Origin: Bacteroidota bacterium
GTDB taxonomy: Bacteria; Bacteroidota; Bacteroidia; Bacteroidales; Rikenellaceae
Direction: 5' to 3'
NCBI GenBank assembly: GCA_023443765.1
Contig: JAEZTA010000101.1
Span: 1 to 24,692, forward strand
DNA length: 24,692 nucleotides
Each line of letters begins with the position of its first letter. Position 1 is the first letter of the stretch. The notes beneath the pieces were generated by a model, which did no database searches, was not told the origin of the DNA, and was given only the letters and a program-made list of their open reading frames with translations. The position numbers were made by a program, and so were the translations under genes. Below are positions 1-7,119 of the stretch, one piece after another.

Positions 1-630
1 CTCCACTCGGAGCAGACGCTTCCCGAAGAGGCTTATCCCAGCCAGATCACGGCCGAGGGCGAAGAGCGGCTGAAACTCACCTTCGAACAGGGCGAGCTGT
101 CGGCGGTCAACGGCAAACCCTATGCGGATAAAGTCGAGGCCATCCGCGCCGTGGAGGCCATCGGTTCGAAATTCGGCATCGGCCGCGACATGCACATCGG
201 CGACACGATCATCGGCATCAAGGGCCGCGTAGGCTTCGAAGCCGCAGCGCCGATGCTGATCATCGCCGCGCACAAGATGCTCGAAAAGCACGCGCTGACC
301 AAGTGGCAGATTTACTGGAAAGAGCAGGTAGCGACGTGGTATGGCATGTTCCTCCACGAGGCGCAGTACCTCGAACCCGTCATGCGCGACATCGAGGCGA
401 TGCTGCTCTCCTCGCAGCGTAACGTCACGGGAACCGTGGAGCTGATCCTGCGTCCACGCAACTATACGCTCGTGGGCGTCGATTCGACATTCGACCTGAT
501 GAAGACCGACTTCGGCGAATACGGCGAGGTCAACAAGGCCTGGTCGGCGGACGACGTGAAGGGATTCACGAAGATCCTCGGCAACCAGATCAAGATTTTC
601 TACAACGTCCAGAAACGCAACGGGAAATGA
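1..630 (+). CDS. argG: Argininosuccinate synthase, C-terminal part (5' end outside window)
   Basis: ArgG joins citrulline and aspartate, using ATP, to form argininosuccinate in the cytoplasm. The reading frame is open from base 1, so about 209 C-terminal residues are present and the start lies upstream of the window. The visible segment is the synthetase-domain tail, with the stretches GRVGFEAAAPMLIIAAHK, WYGMFLHEAQYLEPV and VTGTVELILRPRNYTLVGVD, typical of the Bacteroidetes ArgG branch. An internal ATG at 151 is not the real start, because the conserved frame continues upstream of it. The stop codon overlaps the argC start as ATGA (627-630), which suggests translational coupling. The family call is secure; nothing can be said about the nucleotide-binding N terminus. 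Confidence 0.95.
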   Translation, partial: LHSEQTLPEEAYPSQITAEGEERLKLTFEQGELSAVNGKPYADKVEAIRAVEAIGSKFGIGRDMHIGDTIIGIKGRVGFEAAAPMLIIAAHKMLEKHALTKWQIYWKEQVATWYGMFLHEAQYLEPVMRDIEAMLLSSQRNVTGTVELILRPRNYTLVGVDSTFDLMKTDFGEYGEVNKAWSADDVKGFTKILGNQIKIFYNVQKRNGK

Positions 631-1589
631 TCCGGGCGGGCATTATCGGAGGAGCCGGGTATACTGCCGGCGAGTTGATCCGCCTGCTGGTGAATCACCC
701 GCAGGTCGAAATCGTCTTTGTGCACAGCACTTCGAATGCAGGCAACCGCCTTTCGGACGTGCACGGCGGGCTGGAAGGCGACACCGACATGCGGTTCAGC
801 GACTCGTACGACCTGGGGTCGGTCGATGTCGTGTTCCTCTGCTCGGCACACGGGCAGAGCAAGGTCTGGATGGAGGAGAACGACATCCCGGCCGGGCTGA
901 AGATCATCGACCTGGCGCAGGACTTCCGCGACGAGTCGCACGGATTCGTCTACGGGCTTCCGGAGTTGAACCGCGAGCGCATCCGCCGGGCGGAGCGCGT
1001 GGCCAACCCGGGATGTTTCGCCACGGCGATCCAGCTGGCTTTGCTGCCGCTGGCCGCTGCGGGGCTGTTGCAGGACGAAGTGCACGTAACGGCGGTGACG
1101 GGTTCGACGGGTGCAGGTGTAAAACCCTCGGCCACGACCCATTTCAGCTGGCGGTCGGACAACATGTCGGTTTACAAGGCCTTCACACACCAGCACCTGC
1201 TGGAGATCGGGCGCAACCTGCGCCTGCTGGAACCGTCGTTCGGCTATGAAGTGAACTTCGTACCGATGCGCGGCGACTTCACGCGGGGCATCCTGGCGAG
1301 CGTCTACACGACGTGTCCGCTCGACAACGAGGCGGCGTTCAGGCTCTATGCCGATTTCTACGCCCCTTCGGCATTCACCCGCGTATCGGAACGCGAAGTG
1401 GACCTCAAGCAGGTGGTGAACACCAACAAGGGCCTGCTCCACGTCGCCAAATACGGCGGCAAACTGCACATCGTGTCGGCCATCGACAACCTGCTGAAAG
1501 GCGCGTCGGGGCAGGCCGTGCAGAATATGAACCTGATGTTCGGGCTGGACGAAAAGGAAGGTCTGAGACTGAAGGCATCGGCATTTTGA
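627..1589 (+). CDS. argC: N-acetyl/N-succinyl-gamma-glutamyl-phosphate reductase
   Basis: ArgC reduces N-acyl-glutamyl phosphate to the semialdehyde with NADPH, the step after ArgB. The 320-residue protein opens with an NADP-binding Rossmann motif (GIIGGAGYTAGELIRLL, residues 5-21). The catalytic cysteine is in NPGCFAT, at Cys130. SHGFVYGLPELNR precedes it, and a GSTGAGVKPSATTHF stretch follows. The length is normal for the short bacterial form. The ATG at 627 overlaps the argG stop by 4 bp, which fixes the start. Unlike the other operon genes it is followed by a long gap (1590-1802). In Bacteroidetes with this operon the acyl group is thought to be succinyl rather than acetyl; that is inferred from the argF' neighbour, not visible in ArgC itself. 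Confidence 0.96.
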   Translation: MIRAGIIGGAGYTAGELIRLLVNHPQVEIVFVHSTSNAGNRLSDVHGGLEGDTDMRFSDSYDLGSVDVVFLCSAHGQSKVWMEENDIPAGLKIIDLAQDFRDESHGFVYGLPELNRERIRRAERVANPGCFATAIQLALLPLAAAGLLQDEVHVTAVTGSTGAGVKPSATTHFSWRSDNMSVYKAFTHQHLLEIGRNLRLLEPSFGYEVNFVPMRGDFTRGILASVYTTCPLDNEAAFRLYADFYAPSAFTRVSEREVDLKQVVNTNKGLLHVAKYGGKLHIVSAIDNLLKGASGQAVQNMNLMFGLDEKEGLRLKASAF

Positions 1590-1595
1590 CAAATA

Positions 1596-1787
1596 GCCGC
1601 GCAGCGGCACGAAAATTCCGCATTATCGTTCGGAGCGGAAAAAGAGCGAAGTGCCGGCGAAGCGTTAAAAACGGGGCCGGTTTGCTCGCAAACCCGCGAA
1701 GGCGCCCGTTTTAGTGCAGCCAAACGAACGCTCCCGCAGAGAACGACATGCGGATGGTTTTACGCCGCTTTTGCCACCAAAAGCGGC
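1596..1787 (+). promoter_or_regulatory. Hairpin-rich spacer between argC and argD
   Basis: This 213-bp gap (1590-1802) sits in an otherwise overlapping operon and holds no credible gene. Four inverted repeats are visible: GCCGC/GCGGC at 1596-1600 and 1604-1608; TTCCGC/GCGGAA at 1616-1621 and 1635-1640; a nested structure with outer arms AAAACGGG (1668-1675) and CCCGTTTT (1705-1712) around an inner GGTTTG/CAAACC hairpin (1679-1684, 1689-1694); and a 10-bp perfect stem GCCGCTTTTG/CAAAAGCGGC (1764-1773, 1778-1787) with a 4-base loop. The last ends 15 bases before the argD ATG and is followed by an A-rich stretch, not a T run, so it is not a typical terminator. It could be an attenuator, an mRNA processing site or a dispersed intergenic repeat. 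No TAnnTTTG promoter box is seen. Confidence 0.6.
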
Positions 1788-1802
1788 AAAAAAATTACGA
1801 TT

Positions 1803-2927
1803 ATGAAATTATTCAACGTATATAGCTTATACCCCATCGAGCCGGTACGCGGCAACGGCAGCTTCGTTTACGACGCGGCGGGAACCGAGTACCTCGACCT
1901 TTACGGCGGTCATGCCGTCATTTCGATCGGGCATGCGCAGCCCGACTACGTGCGGGCCGTGCAGGAGCAGGTGGCCCGGCTCGGGTTCTACTCGAACTCG
2001 GTCGAGAATTCGCTCCAGACGACGCTGGCCGGGAAACTGGGCCGCGTGTCGGGATACGACGATTACCGCCTCTTCCTCTGCAACTCGGGAGCCGAGGCGA
2101 ACGAGAACGCCCTGAAGCTGGCGTCGTTCCACACGGGACGCGCCAAGGTGCTGGCCCTCTCGAAGGCGTTCCACGGGCGCACGTCGGGAGCCGTCGCCGT
2201 GACGGACAATCCCGCGATTTCATCGCCTTTCAACCGCACGCCGAACGTGGAGTTCGCCCCGCTGAACGACATTGAAGCCGTACGCGCAAAACTCGCCACG
2301 CGGGAGTTTGCGGCGGTGATTGTCGAAGGCATTCAGGGCGTATCGGGCATTCACTGCCCGACGGACGAGTTCCTGCGTGCCGTACGCGCCGCAGCGACCG
2401 AGACCGGAACGCAACTCGTGCTGGACGAAATCCAGTCGGGATACGGTCGCACGGGACAGTTCTTCGCCCACCAGGCGGCGGGCATCCGGCCCGACCTGAT
2501 CACCACGGCAAAGGGTATGGCCAACGGGTTCCCGATCGGCGGCGTACTGATCGCACCCCATTTCGAGGCGCGCCCGGGGCTGCTCGGAACCACCTTCGGC
2601 GGCAGCCACCTCGCCTGCGCAGCGGCAATCGCCGTACTCGACGTGATCGAACGCGACGGATTGGTGGAGAACGCAGCGAAGGTCGGCGAATACCTCCTGG
2701 GCGAACTGCACAGGATCGGCGGACTGAAAGAGGTCCGCGGACGCGGCCTGATGATCGGCATCGAGATCGAAGGTTCGGGGGCGGAACTGCGCAGGCGGCT
2801 GCTCTTCGACAAACACATATTCACGGGTGGGGCGGGCGCTTCGACCGTGCGGCTGCTGCCGGCATTGTGCCTGACGCGCGAACTGGCCGACCGCTTTTTA
2901 GCAGCTTTCCGGGAAGTGGTCGGATAA
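1803..2927 (+). CDS. argD: Acetylornithine/succinylornithine aminotransferase
   Basis: ArgD is a PLP-dependent class III aminotransferase that converts the N-acyl-glutamate semialdehyde to N-acylornithine using glutamate. The 374-residue product shows NSGAEANENALKLA (residues 94-107, phosphate-binding loop), the cofactor-contacting LDEIQSGYGRTG (Asp208) and TTAKGMANGFPIGG with the Schiff-base lysine Lys237. It is slightly shorter than the usual ~400 residues because of a short N terminus, but all core motifs are present. The ATG at 1803 follows an A-rich leader, typical of Bacteroidetes genes that lack a strong Shine-Dalgarno sequence. It sits after the structured gap and 44 bp before argF'. 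Acetyl versus succinyl substrate cannot be read from the sequence; the neighbour suggests succinyl. Confidence 0.95.
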   Translation: MKLFNVYSLYPIEPVRGNGSFVYDAAGTEYLDLYGGHAVISIGHAQPDYVRAVQEQVARLGFYSNSVENSLQTTLAGKLGRVSGYDDYRLFLCNSGAEANENALKLASFHTGRAKVLALSKAFHGRTSGAVAVTDNPAISSPFNRTPNVEFAPLNDIEAVRAKLATREFAAVIVEGIQGVSGIHCPTDEFLRAVRAAATETGTQLVLDEIQSGYGRTGQFFAHQAAGIRPDLITTAKGMANGFPIGGVLIAPHFEARPGLLGTTFGGSHLACAAAIAVLDVIERDGLVENAAKVGEYLLGELHRIGGLKEVRGRGLMIGIEIEGSGAELRRRLLFDKHIFTGGAGASTVRLLPALCLTRELADRFLAAFREVVG

Positions 2928-2971
2928 TCCGCAGCCCGGACAGGAACATAAATTGAAAAGACCGTATTATT

Positions 2972-3928
2972 ATGAAAAAGTTTACCTGCGTACAAGACAT
3001 AGGCGACCTGAAAACTGCCGTCGCCGAAGCGCTGGAGATCAAGCGCGACCGCTTTCAGTTCACGGGACTGGGGCGTAACAAGACCCTGCTGATGCTCTTC
3101 TTCAATTCGAGCCTCCGCACGCGCCTCTCGACCCAGAAGGCGGCGATGAACCTCGGCATGAACGTCATGGTTCTCGATGTCAACCAGGGAGCGTGGAAAC
3201 TCGAAACTGAGAGGGGTGTGGTGATGGACGGCGACAAGGCCGAACACCTCCTCGAAGCCATTCCTGTCATGGGGTCGTACTGCGACGTGATCGGCGTGCG
3301 CTCGTTCGCACGGTTCAACGACAAGGCCGAAGACTACGAGGAGCGGGTACTGGAACAGTTTATCCGCTACGCCGGCCGGCCGGTCTTCTCGATGGAGGCC
3401 GCGACGCGCCACCCGTTGCAGAGTTTCGCCGACCTGATCACCATCGAGGAGCACAGGGCTACGGCGCGCCCGAAGGTGGTGATGACTTGGGCCCCGCACC
3501 CCAACGCCCTGCCGCAGGCCGTGCCCAACTCGTTCGCCGAGTGGATGAACGCCACGGATTACGATTTCGTGATCACTCACCCCGAAGGCTACGAACTCGA
3601 CCCGAAATTCGTGGGTACGGCGCGCGTCGAATACGACCAGCGCAAGGCCTTCGAAGGCGCCGACTTCGTCTATGCCAAGAACTGGGCGGCCTACACCGAC
3701 CCCAACTACGGCAAAGTGCTGTCGCGCGACCGTTCGTGGACGGTCGATGCGGAAAAAATGGCCCTCACGAACAACGCTTACTTCATGCACTGCCTGCCCG
3801 TAAGACGCAACATGATCGTCACGGACGACGTGATCGAATCGCCGCGTTCGCTGGTGATTCCCGAGGCTGCGAACCGTGAGATTTCGGCCCAGGTGGTACT
3901 CAAACGACTGTTGGAGGGACTGGAATAA
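2972..3928 (+). CDS. argF': N-succinylornithine carbamoyltransferase (SOTCase)
   Basis: This 318-residue transcarbamylase carbamoylates N-acylornithine instead of free ornithine, the hallmark of the Bacteroidetes arginine route. The start MKKFTCVQDIGDLK and the carbamoyl-phosphate loop FFNSSLRTRLSTQK (residues 43-56, in place of the STRTR of ordinary ArgF) closely resemble, from memory, the Bacteroides fragilis enzyme. Further family motifs are FSMEAATRHPLQSFADL, MTWAPHP and HCLPVRRNMIVTDDVI. At position 90, where the B. fragilis SOTCase has Pro and acetylornithine enzymes carry Glu, this protein has Ala (codon 3239-3241). Mutational work on the acetylornithine enzyme reported that small residues there favour succinylornithine, so the succinyl assignment holds as an inference. 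Its stop overlaps the argB start (TAATG at 3926-3930). Confidence 0.93.
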   Translation: MKKFTCVQDIGDLKTAVAEALEIKRDRFQFTGLGRNKTLLMLFFNSSLRTRLSTQKAAMNLGMNVMVLDVNQGAWKLETERGVVMDGDKAEHLLEAIPVMGSYCDVIGVRSFARFNDKAEDYEERVLEQFIRYAGRPVFSMEAATRHPLQSFADLITIEEHRATARPKVVMTWAPHPNALPQAVPNSFAEWMNATDYDFVITHPEGYELDPKFVGTARVEYDQRKAFEGADFVYAKNWAAYTDPNYGKVLSRDRSWTVDAEKMALTNNAYFMHCLPVRRNMIVTDDVIESPRSLVIPEAANREISAQVVLKRLLEGLE

Positions 3929-4695
3929 TGGAGCAGATCACGGTCGTAAAAATCGGCGGTAACGTCATCGACAACCCCGAGGCGCTGAAGCGCTTCCTCG
4001 AAGAGTTCGCGGCATTGCCGGGAGCCAAGATACTCATACACGGCGGCGGAAAACTGGCAACGCGGCTCGCCGAGCGGCTGGAACTGAAGGTGCAGATGGT
4101 CGACGGACGCCGCATCACGGACAAGGGCACGCTCGACGTGGTGACGATGGTTTATGCCGGGTTGATCAACAAGCAGGTCGTGGCGGGACTGCAGGCCGCA
4201 GGGTGCAACGCCCTCGGGCTGTCGGGCGCCGACGGCAATGCCGTGACGGCCCGCCGGCGCGATCCCAATCCGGTCGACTACGGATTCGTGGGCGACATCG
4301 AGCGCGTTGATTCGGAACTGCTGCGCAGGTTGCTGGAAGGGGGCATCACGCCCGTCTTCTCGGCCATCATGCACGACGGGCAGGGGACGCTGCTGAACTG
4401 CAACGCCGACAGCGTGGCTTCGGCCATTGCGCTGGGCGCTGCGGAGATTGCGCCCGCAGACCTGGTGTTCTGCTTCGAGAAGAGCGGCGTACTGCGCGAC
4501 CCGGAGGACGACACGACGCTGATCCGCGAGATCACGGCCGAAACCTACGCCCCGCTCAAGGCCGACGGCATTGTGAGCAAAGGAATGATCCCCAAGATCG
4601 AAAATGCCCTGAAAGCCGTCGAAAAGGGAGTAAGAAGCGTGACGATCAAACATTCCGACAACCTGTTGAACGACACGGGAACAGTTATAAAATAA
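3928..4695 (+). CDS. argB: N-acetylglutamate (acyl-glutamate) kinase
   Basis: ArgB phosphorylates N-acylglutamate, the second step of arginine synthesis and the usual committed step. The 255-residue amino-acid-kinase-fold protein begins with VVKIGGNVID (phosphate-binding lysine), followed by ILIHGGGKLATRLAERL, which binds the acyl-glutamate. It then has LGLSGADGNAVTARRR and an ATP-site tail, KADGIVSKGMIPKIENALKAVEKG. The length matches the short bacterial form, without the N-terminal helix of hexameric arginine-inhibited kinases, so feedback inhibition by arginine is not evident. Both ends are fixed by one-base TAATG overlaps with argF' and argE, which suggests coupled translation. Confidence 0.96.
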   Translation: MEQITVVKIGGNVIDNPEALKRFLEEFAALPGAKILIHGGGKLATRLAERLELKVQMVDGRRITDKGTLDVVTMVYAGLINKQVVAGLQAAGCNALGLSGADGNAVTARRRDPNPVDYGFVGDIERVDSELLRRLLEGGITPVFSAIMHDGQGTLLNCNADSVASAIALGAAEIAPADLVFCFEKSGVLRDPEDDTTLIREITAETYAPLKADGIVSKGMIPKIENALKAVEKGVRSVTIKHSDNLLNDTGTVIK

Positions 4696-5774
4696 TGGAT
4701 ACAAAGACCACAGAGGCCATTGAGCTGTTGAAGCGGCTGATCGCAACGCCCTCCGTGTCGCGCGACGAAGCGCGCACGGCGGACCTGCTCACGGCGTTCC
4801 TCACGGAGCATGGTGCGACGCCCGGGCGGTTGGCAAACAACGTCTGGGCCCGGGCCGAAGGATTCGACCCGGCACGGCCGACGCTGCTGCTCAACTCGCA
4901 CCACGACACAGTGCGTCCGGCAGCTTCGTACACGCGCGATCCCTACACACCCACGATCGAAGGCGACCGGCTCTACGGGCTGGGAAGCAACGACGCGGGG
5001 GCCTCGGTGGTAAGTCTTATAACGACTTTCCTGACGTTCCGCACCCGACAGTTGCCTTTCAACCTCGTGCTGGGCATCTCGGCCGAAGAGGAGTGCATGG
5101 GCGAAAACGGCATCCGGGCGCTGTTGCCCGCGCTGGGGAAGGTCGACATGGCGCTGGTAGGCGAACCGACGGGGATGCAGGCCGCGCTGGGCGAACGGGG
5201 ATTGGTCGTCCTCGACTGTGTGGCGCACGGCAAAAGCGGCCATGCGGCGCGCGGCGAGGGGGTGAACGCCCTTTACATTGCGCTGGACGACATTGCGCGG
5301 CTGCGCGGATTCCGTTTCGAGCGGGAATCGGAACTGCTCGGGCCGATCGGCATCGCCGTGACGCAGATCGAGGCGGGAACGCAGCACAACGTCGTGCCCG
5401 ACACGTGTAGGTTCGTCGCGGACATCCGCACCACGGATGCCTACACCAACGAGGAGACGGTCGAGATTCTGCGGGCTGCGATCCGCTCCGAGGCGACGCC
5501 CCGGTCGACGCGCATCCGCGCGGCGGCGGTCGGCGAAGGACATCCGCTGGTCGAAGCGGCCAAAGCCGTCGGGCGTGAAACCTACATTTCACCGACCACC
5601 TCAGACCGCACGCTGATGCCGTTCCCGTCGCTCAAGATGGGTCCCGGGCAGTCGTCGCGGTCGCACACGGCCGACGAATTCGTGCTCCTCACGGAGATCG
5701 CGGAGGGAATCGCCGTTTATGAAAAATACATCGAAAAATTGGCACAGGAATATGGCAACCAAACTTTGGGATAA
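4695..5774 (+). CDS. argE: N-acetyl/N-succinyl-ornithine (-citrulline) deacylase, M20 metallopeptidase family
   Basis: This 359-residue zinc amidohydrolase of the M20 family removes the acyl group. Because the carbamoyltransferase of this operon works on acylated ornithine, the physiological substrate is probably N-acyl-citrulline (inference). Metal and catalytic motifs are present: LLNSHHDTV (His69, Asp71), YGLGSNDAG (bridging Asp100), SAEEECMGENG (general base Glu131, metal Glu132), LVGEPTG (Glu157) and a C-terminal SRSHTADEF that supplies the last histidine. The dimerisation insert (GKSGHAARGEG) follows GEPTG. The ATG at 4695 overlaps the argB stop by one base. The 3' end overlaps the chosen argH start by 23 bp. 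Confidence 0.93.
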   Translation: MDTKTTEAIELLKRLIATPSVSRDEARTADLLTAFLTEHGATPGRLANNVWARAEGFDPARPTLLLNSHHDTVRPAASYTRDPYTPTIEGDRLYGLGSNDAGASVVSLITTFLTFRTRQLPFNLVLGISAEEECMGENGIRALLPALGKVDMALVGEPTGMQAALGERGLVVLDCVAHGKSGHAARGEGVNALYIALDDIARLRGFRFERESELLGPIGIAVTQIEAGTQHNVVPDTCRFVADIRTTDAYTNEETVEILRAAIRSEATPRSTRIRAAAVGEGHPLVEAAKAVGRETYISPTTSDRTLMPFPSLKMGPGQSSRSHTADEFVLLTEIAEGIAVYEKYIEKLAQEYGNQTLG

Positions 5775-7050
5775 GGGCTTCGAGCCCGACAGGATGATCG
5801 AGGAGTACACCGTGGGCGACGACCGCGAATTGGACATGCGGCTGGCAAAATACGATGTCGAAGGGTCACTGGCGCACATCGCCATGCTCGAAACCATCGG
5901 GCTGCTGACGGCGGAGGAACTCGAAAAACTCACCGCAGGGCTGCGCGAAATCGCCGCGGAGATCGAGGCCGGGCGTTTCGAGATCGAACCCGACACGGAA
6001 GACGTACATTCGCAGGTCGAGTTGATGCTGACCCGCCGGTTGGGCGATGCAGGCAAGAAAATCCACTCGGGGCGTTCGCGCAACGACCAGGTGCTCGTCG
6101 ACCTCAAACTGTTCCTGCGCGACGAACTGCGGCAGATCGCCGATGCGGTGAAAGCCGTCTTCGACCGCCTGCAGGAGCAGAGCGAGAAGTACAAAGAGGT
6201 GCTGATGCCGGGCTACACCCACCTGCAGATCGCCATGCCCTCGTCGTTCGGACTGTGGTTCGGGGCTTATGCCGAAACATTGATCGACGACATGCGCCTG
6301 GTGGCTGCGGCATGGCATATCGCCAACCAGAATCCGCTGGGTTCGGCTGCCGGGTACGGCTCGTCGTTCCCGCTCGACCGCACGATGACCACCCGTCTCA
6401 TGGGTTTCGAAGCACTGCACTACAACGTCGTGGCAGCGCAGATGAGCCGCGGCAAGAGCGAACGCGCCGCAGCGGCCGCCATTGCCGCCGTGGCCGCGAC
6501 GATCGGACGCCTGGCGATGGACGTATGCCTGTTCATGAGCCAGAATTTCGGGTTCGTGACGCTTCCCGACGAACTGACGACGGGGTCGAGCATCATGCCC
6601 CACAAGAAGAATCCCGACGTTTTCGAGATCATACGCGGGCGCTGCAACCGCCTGCAATCGGTGCCTAACGAGATCGCGTTGCTCACGACCAACCTGCCCG
6701 TAGGCTATCACCGCGACCTGCAACTGCTGAAGGACATTCTTTTCCCGGCGACGAGCGAGATCAAACGCACGCTCGGGATGTGCGATTTCATGCTGGCGCA
6801 TATCCGCGTAAACAAGCACATTCTCGACGACAAGAAATACGATTACCTCTTCACGGTGGAGGATGTCAACCGGATGGTGCTGGAAGGAACCCCCTTCCGC
6901 GAGGCATACAAGCAGGTGGGGATCGCCGTCCAGAAAGGCGAATACAGCCCTACGCGCGAGGTGTGCCACACCCACGAGGGCAGCATCGGCAACCTCTGCA
7001 CGGCGGAAATCCGGCAGAAGATGGAGCGCGTGCTCGAAGAGTTCAAGTAG
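5752..7050 (+). CDS. argH: Argininosuccinate lyase
   Basis: ArgH splits argininosuccinate into arginine and fumarate, the last step of the pathway. The 432-residue protein of the fumarase/aspartase superfamily contains SGRSRNDQVLVDLKLFLRDEL, PGYTHLQIAMPSSFGLW (catalytic His region) and the superfamily signature GSSIMPHKKNPDVFE. I chose the ATG at 5752 (MATKLWDKGF), which gives the conserved ArgH N terminus. An in-frame ATG at 5719 would add 11 residues and lengthen the overlap with argE. The start lies within the last 23 bp of argE, so coupling is likely. It is the last gene of the operon; a terminator hairpin begins 5 bp after its stop codon. Confidence 0.96.
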   Translation: MATKLWDKGFEPDRMIEEYTVGDDRELDMRLAKYDVEGSLAHIAMLETIGLLTAEELEKLTAGLREIAAEIEAGRFEIEPDTEDVHSQVELMLTRRLGDAGKKIHSGRSRNDQVLVDLKLFLRDELRQIADAVKAVFDRLQEQSEKYKEVLMPGYTHLQIAMPSSFGLWFGAYAETLIDDMRLVAAAWHIANQNPLGSAAGYGSSFPLDRTMTTRLMGFEALHYNVVAAQMSRGKSERAAAAAIAAVAATIGRLAMDVCLFMSQNFGFVTLPDELTTGSSIMPHKKNPDVFEIIRGRCNRLQSVPNEIALLTTNLPVGYHRDLQLLKDILFPATSEIKRTLGMCDFMLAHIRVNKHILDDKKYDYLFTVEDVNRMVLEGTPFREAYKQVGIAVQKGEYSPTREVCHTHEGSIGNLCTAEIRQKMERVLEEFK

Positions 7051-7055
7051 GAGGC

Positions 7056-7084
7056 CCGAACGTTTGGCCGTTCGGAATATTTTC
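7056..7084 (+). terminator. Probable intrinsic terminator of the arg operon
   Basis: A 7-bp perfect stem, CCGAACG (7056-7062) and CGTTCGG (7069-7075), encloses the 6-base loop TTTGGC and is followed by AATATTTTCC. It begins 5 bp after the argH stop. The T tract is weak and interrupted, so termination may be partial. The loop also contains the -33 box of the next promoter. Confidence 0.6.
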
Positions 7085-7093
7085 CTAACTTTG
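7063..7093 (+). promoter_or_regulatory. Bacteroidetes-type promoter for the DUF4139 gene
   Basis: TTTG at 7063-7066 (-33 box), a 19-base spacer, then TAACTTTG at 7086-7093 (-7 box, exact TAnnTTTG) match the consensus known for the primary sigma factor of Bacteroidetes. The predicted start site near 7100 gives a leader of about 20 bases to the ATG at 7120. It also argues against the upstream in-frame TTG at 7096 as the start. Confidence 0.7.
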
Positions 7094-7119
7094 TCTTGAC
7101 CAATCCAAACGACAAAGTT

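Noticed and set aside
1764..1787. The 10-bp stem before argD as an intrinsic terminator
   Set aside because: It is followed by A7, not T, on the + strand; on the - strand there is no T run after the stem either.
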